64,000 nucleotides of DNA, taken from positions 46,431 to 110,430 of the forward strand of contig JAFIEO010000021.1 in NCBI GenBank assembly GCA_020832445.1, in the 5' to 3' direction. Below the pieces are notes generated by a model that was given only the letters and a program-made list of their open reading frames with translations, ran no database searches and was not told where the DNA came from. A program made the translations under genes and the position numbers. Below, in pieces: positions 60,820 to 64,000 of this stretch (position 1 is the first letter of the stretch; every line of letters begins with the position of its first letter). The stretch is from Paracoccaceae bacterium (GTDB taxonomy: Bacteria > Pseudomonadota > Alphaproteobacteria > Rhodobacterales > Rhodobacteraceae).

Positions 60820-62298
60820 TTATGCCACCGCCGTTCTGGCAGCTGAAGTGCTGTTGGTGGGTGCAAAACGCGCTGTGGCAAAATCTGCGGCATAGGCATC
60901 TGCCATCGGATGTGGATTGCGCGCCAGTTCATCGACCGCCCTGATGATCAGATCCGCTTTTGCATCATCCAGCAGCACGCTGAAGTTCAGGCGCACCCAG
61001 CCCGGTTTGGCCATTTCATCGCCAGACAGAATTGCGTCGCGCATGGTATCGGACTGCGCGGCATCAATGTCCAGCAGCCTATGGGCATAGGGGCCAGCGC
61101 ACGCGCAGCCGCCCCGCGCCTGAATCCCGTAGCAATCACTTAGCATGCGCGTGAACAGCTGGTGATGGACATGGCCACCCTTCGCGTCCCGAACCCGAAA
61201 CGCAAAGATCGGCAGCCGTGGTCCCTTGTCTATGCCCAGCAATTCCAGCCGGGGGTTTTTGGCCCAAACCTGCTGGGCACGGGCTGCAAAATCTGCGTGC
61301 CTTGTGTCCATCACTTGCTGACCAATCGCGTTTTTCACAATGAAGACCATCGCCGCGCGGATATCACCGACCACATTTGGTGTTCCGGCTTCTTCGCGTT
61401 CGACCACCCCCTGCGCATAGACGTGTCCCCACGGGGATACGAACCGGACAGTGCCGCCACCGGGGTGCACCGGGCGGCTGCGGGACACCGCATCTTTTCT
61501 GACAATCAAAACACCCGACGCGCCCGGGCCACCGATAAATTTATGCGGTGAAATCACAACCGCATCTATTGCACAATCGGTGCCGGCTTTCATGTCTATC
61601 GGCAGATAGGGGCCAGCACCCGCATAATCCCACATGCTAAGGACATCATGTTCATTCAACAGCCGTGTCACCGCATCGACATCGGTTATGACACCGGTGA
61701 CATTCGATGCGGCTGAAAATGCGCCGATCCGCAGATCGGCGCCGCGGGTTTCGGCCAGCGCGCGGGCCAGCGCGTCAAGGTCTGGTCCGCCCCCGGCCGC
61801 TTCGGGAATTTCGATCACGTCTGCGCCCGACTCTCGCCACGGGAGGATGTTGGAATGGTGCTCATAAGGCCCGACAAACACCACCGCACGCCCGTTGCGT
61901 GCCAATATATCGGGCACCCCAAACAGATGGACCAGACGATTGATGCCCGTTGTGGCCCCTGCACCTGCGAAAATGACCGCATGATTGTCATCAGCGCCGG
62001 TCATCCGTGCAATGATACCACGCGCGGCGCGGCGCATTCTTGTCATTGTGGACCCGCAAAACGATGCTTCGGTATGGCTGTTGGCGTACCAGGGCAACAC
62101 CTCGGTCATGACGAATTGCTCTACCTGTTCCAGTGCGCGCCCCGATGCGACGTAATCCGCATAGAGAAGGGGGTTGGTGCCAAAGGGGCCAGGCACGGGC
62201 ATCCCGTCCCCGATCAGGCCGCGACGAAGCCAGCCTACCAGATCAGGACGATCAAAACGACGCGCAAAGCGATCAAGCGGGTTTTCGGCTGCGGTCAT
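60820..62298 (-). CDS. Class V aminotransferase (cysteine-desulfurase-like)
   Basis: A 492-residue PLP enzyme of fold type I: VIFAGAGATTGINRLVHLFG, the PLP-lysine motif VVISPHKFIGGPGASGVLIV, the cysteine-bearing loop QARGGCACAGPYAHRLLDI and a late substrate arginine. The loop resembles that of IscS/CsdA-type desulfurases, but the protein is about 80 residues longer. ATG 62298 follows AAAGGAACC; an upstream in-frame ATG has no site. Coupled to the amidotransferase, it could act as desulfurase, C-S lyase (EgtE-like) or isopenicillin-N-epimerase-like enzyme; the sequence does not decide. Confidence 0.85.
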   Translation of the reverse strand: MTAAENPLDRFARRFDRPDLVGWLRRGLIGDGMPVPGPFGTNPLLYADYVASGRALEQVEQFVMTEVLPWYANSHTEASFCGSTMTRMRRAARGIIARMTGADDNHAVIFAGAGATTGINRLVHLFGVPDILARNGRAVVFVGPYEHHSNILPWRESGADVIEIPEAAGGGPDLDALARALAETRGADLRIGAFSAASNVTGVITDVDAVTRLLNEHDVLSMWDYAGAGPYLPIDMKAGTDCAIDAVVISPHKFIGGPGASGVLIVRKDAVSRSRPVHPGGGTVRFVSPWGHVYAQGVVEREEAGTPNVVGDIRAAMVFIVKNAIGQQVMDTRHADFAARAQQVWAKNPRLELLGIDKGPRLPIFAFRVRDAKGGHVHHQLFTRMLSDCYGIQARGGCACAGPYAHRLLDIDAAQSDTMRDAILSGDEMAKPGWVRLNFSVLLDDAKADLIIRAVDELARNPHPMADAYAADFATARFAPTNSTSAARTAVA

Positions 62299-62635
62299 GG
62301 TGTAGGTTCCTTTCGGCGTTGAACAGGTTCCTTTCAACTATGAACAATTCCAGCGATCATGCGACACGGTTTGTTCCAATATAAATGCTATTTTGTGGTC
62401 AATACTGCACGTTTTGACGCATTCTTCGATCAAATGTTCCATGAGCGCCGCGAAGGGGGGTTGGACCAGATGTTTTCGAAGTTTGTTTCATGGTGGGTGC
62501 ATGGCACCCGGGCGCTACGTCAAACCGGGGTGATCGGGGGCCAGCACCAGGCCTTTGGTCTACGCGCGGCGGACAGGCAAACGTGGCTACATGCACAATC
62601 GATTGCCGAGGGCCAAATGATCGCAAACGCGCCTG
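62299..62635. other. Intergenic stretch upstream of the aminotransferase gene
   Basis: About 340 bases between two minus-strand genes. No frame gives a supported protein. It contains AT-rich sequence near 62370-62400, probably the promoter for the aminotransferase/amidotransferase pair. No RNA gene is seen. Confidence 0.4.
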
Positions 62636-63427
62636 TCAGCGCGATCTGTGATCGTAGTCTGCGGCAAGCCTGCGAAGGGTGCCAGCCAACCGGAATGCCC
62701 ATGCTTCGCGATCCTGACTGGTGGTCAAGGTGTCGTTAACAATTTCCAACCCGCAGCCGGGCAGGCCAGTGTCCCAACAATGGTAATCCAACGTAAAGGA
62801 TGTGCCCCGAAAACCGCAATACGGGCTGTTTTCGGCCAGTTTCAACGTCGCATCATGGTCAAGCAAGCCCAGAATTCCGTCTGACAGGCGACGGTCGTGA
62901 TGCCAGAATGTGCCCGCATCGATAACGCGGCGTTCAGTGCCCAACTGGCGTGTGAAGCTGTGTAATGCCAGAAAAACCGGGGCCTTGTGACGGGTTTGCA
63001 TCGCTGTCCACTGCCGATGAATTCTGCGATGATAGGGCCAGAAATACCGGCTTTGCCGATCAGCGCGCAGTGTTGGCGTCAGCCCGATGTTTCCGGGAAC
63101 CGCGACGCCGTCGCTATGTTCGGGAATAGATGTCGGATCAGCAATCCAGCGATTGCAATCAATCAGCAGCCGCGACTGGCGTGTCAGAATCGCAGGCGCG
63201 TCCAGCAAATGCGACAAGGCGCGCACAACCGGTGCGATGCCAATATCAACGCCAATGTGACGTTCAAGCACCGCCCCCGGCAGGCCCAGCCCTTGATAAG
63301 TGTCCGGCAAAGTGGCGCTGGCATGGTCGCACAGCAATAGTGCAGGGAAATTCCCCTGTGGATTCAGAACCTCAATAGCTTCAGTATATTCCGCAGCACT
63401 GGCAAGAGGGGCGGGGTCATGCTTCAT
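62636..63427 (-). CDS. N-formylglutamate amidohydrolase-family protein
   Basis: A 263-residue zinc hydrolase of the N-formylglutamate amidohydrolase family: FPALLLCDHASATLPDTYQG at the start, HIGVDIGIAPVVRALSHLL, RLLIDCNRWIADPTSIPEHS and FLALHSFTRQLG. HutG-type members release glutamate and formate at the end of histidine breakdown; many homologues have unknown substrates. ATG 63427 follows CAGGACAG; an upstream ATG at 63472 lacks a site and would overlap the MFS remnant. No other histidine-degradation genes are nearby. Confidence 0.88.
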   Translation of the reverse strand: MKHDPAPLASAAEYTEAIEVLNPQGNFPALLLCDHASATLPDTYQGLGLPGAVLERHIGVDIGIAPVVRALSHLLDAPAILTRQSRLLIDCNRWIADPTSIPEHSDGVAVPGNIGLTPTLRADRQSRYFWPYHRRIHRQWTAMQTRHKAPVFLALHSFTRQLGTERRVIDAGTFWHHDRRLSDGILGLLDHDATLKLAENSPYCGFRGTSFTLDYHCWDTGLPGCGLEIVNDTLTTSQDREAWAFRLAGTLRRLAADYDHRSR

Positions 63428-63443
63428 CGTTTGACTGTCCTGA

Positions 63444-64000
63444 TGTTGCGTCGGATTGGTCCCGTGCTGCATAGGGCTGTGCTGGTCGATGACCCAGACC
63501 GCGAAGCTGGATATTACGCGGGCCGACCAGCGCGGGCTGACGATGGGGCTGAACGAGTTTTCGGGCTATGTCGGTGTCGCACTGGCAGGTGTAATCACGG
63601 CCTATGCGGCTGAAGCTTTGGGCGCGCGGTTGGGACTGTTGATTTTCGGAATGCTTGTTGTTGTCACCGCGCTGGTGCTAACCGTGGTCTGGGTCAAGGA
63701 CACGCTGCCTTGGGCGAAGGCGGAAACCGCGGCCCACAAGCTGAACGCCCAAAAATTCATGCCGCGCTATCCCCAAAATGTGCCAGAGCACCCCGGCACG
63801 CGCCAGGTCTTTGCCCTGATGAGCTGGCGCGACAAACGGTTGGCCGCGCTGTCACAGGCAGGGCTGGTCGAGAAATTCGTGGATGCGCTGGTCTGGATGA
63901 TCCTGCCGGTCATTCTGGTCTCCCAAGACGCAAGCCTGACGGACATGGGCTCGATCGTCGCCGTCTATGGCATCGTATGGGGCGGGTCGCAACTGTTCAC
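63444..64000 (+). pseudogene. MFS transporter, 5'-truncated, runs off the window
   Basis: The frame, open from 63444, reads GLCWSMTQTAKLDITRADQR, TMGLNEFSGYVGVALAGVIT and LGLLIFGMLVVVTALVLTVV then WVKDTLPWA, followed by a soluble loop and further membrane segments to the window edge. This is the middle of a major facilitator protein, starting near membrane segment 4 or 5. Family resemblance continues upstream of the first ATG (63489) to about 63450, then hits a TGA (63441-63443) and the divergent amidohydrolase gene. The first four or so membrane segments are therefore missing. The 3' end is outside the window. Confidence 0.65.

Noticed and set aside
62359..62739. Plus-strand 126-codon frame upstream of the aminotransferase
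   Set aside because: Half of it is antisense to the amidohydrolase gene and the rest lacks homology or a ribosome site.
1..64000. tRNA, rRNA or CRISPR features
   Set aside because: No cloverleaf-like T-arm motif with matching acceptor stem, no rRNA-like sequence and no regularly spaced repeats were found by eye.

Overview
The window looks like an alphaproteobacterial chromosome or megaplasmid segment, most likely from the Rhodobacteraceae. It has high GC, tightly overlapping ATGA gene junctions, many importers of the ABC class, and protein styles typical of that family (GAFTGA-less DctD-like regulator, ROK and LacI repressors, YafJ-like amidotransferase). I found no rRNA, tRNA or CRISPR array. 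The content is almost entirely nutrient uptake and catabolism: five complete ABC import systems of three types lie within 64 kb, each next to its own regulator and degradative enzymes. Between them are short scrap regions with broken genes and an IS66 remnant.

Layout. (A) 1-7664 (+): DctB-like sensor kinase (cut by the window edge), DctD-like response regulator without the sigma54-contact loop, a tandem palindrome and promoter, then an AfuABC/FbpABC-type importer with a histidine phosphatase and a phosphoglycolate-phosphatase-like HAD enzyme; the likely cargo is a phosphorylated metabolite. (Scrap 1) 7665-10636: a PNPOx-family gene with an early stop, an FtsH-like protease remnant and a beta-galactosidase C-terminal remnant. 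(B) 10637-22749: a cupin dioxygenase, an EamA exporter, a PIG-L deacetylase and a ROK repressor on the minus strand, divergent from a CUT1 sugar importer interleaved with an argininosuccinate-lyase homologue and a PfkB kinase. (Scrap 2) 23883-26784: truncated IS66 element, collapsed Na+/H+ antiporter and universal stress protein genes, bounded by intact EamA and SLC13 transporters.

(C) 29446-41611 (+): a long catabolic run: flavin monooxygenase, divergent type II dehydroquinase, 2-hydroxyacid dehydrogenase, polyamine-type ABC importer, quinone oxidoreductase, GST-like protein, Rid-family protein, DUF1028 protein, LysR regulator and M20 deacylase. The substrate is unknown, and I consider this the best candidate for an undescribed pathway. 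A convergent lactate-oxidase-family enzyme closes it. (D) 43138-50582: a two-component system divergent from a ribose-type (CUT2) importer and an SMP-30 lactonase. (E) 59690-52294 (-): one overlapping operon of LacI repressor, spermidine/iron-type importer, nucleoside hydrolase and adenine deaminase, which reads as purine nucleoside uptake and breakdown through an unusual importer class. (F) 59985-64000: class II amidotransferase, class V aminotransferase, N-formylglutamate amidohydrolase and a 5'-truncated MFS gene.

A recurring architecture: in four of the five importers a perfect GC-rich stem-loop separates the solute-binding-protein gene from the first permease gene, which should favour excess binding protein. 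All functional statements are read from motifs and context, not from database searches.
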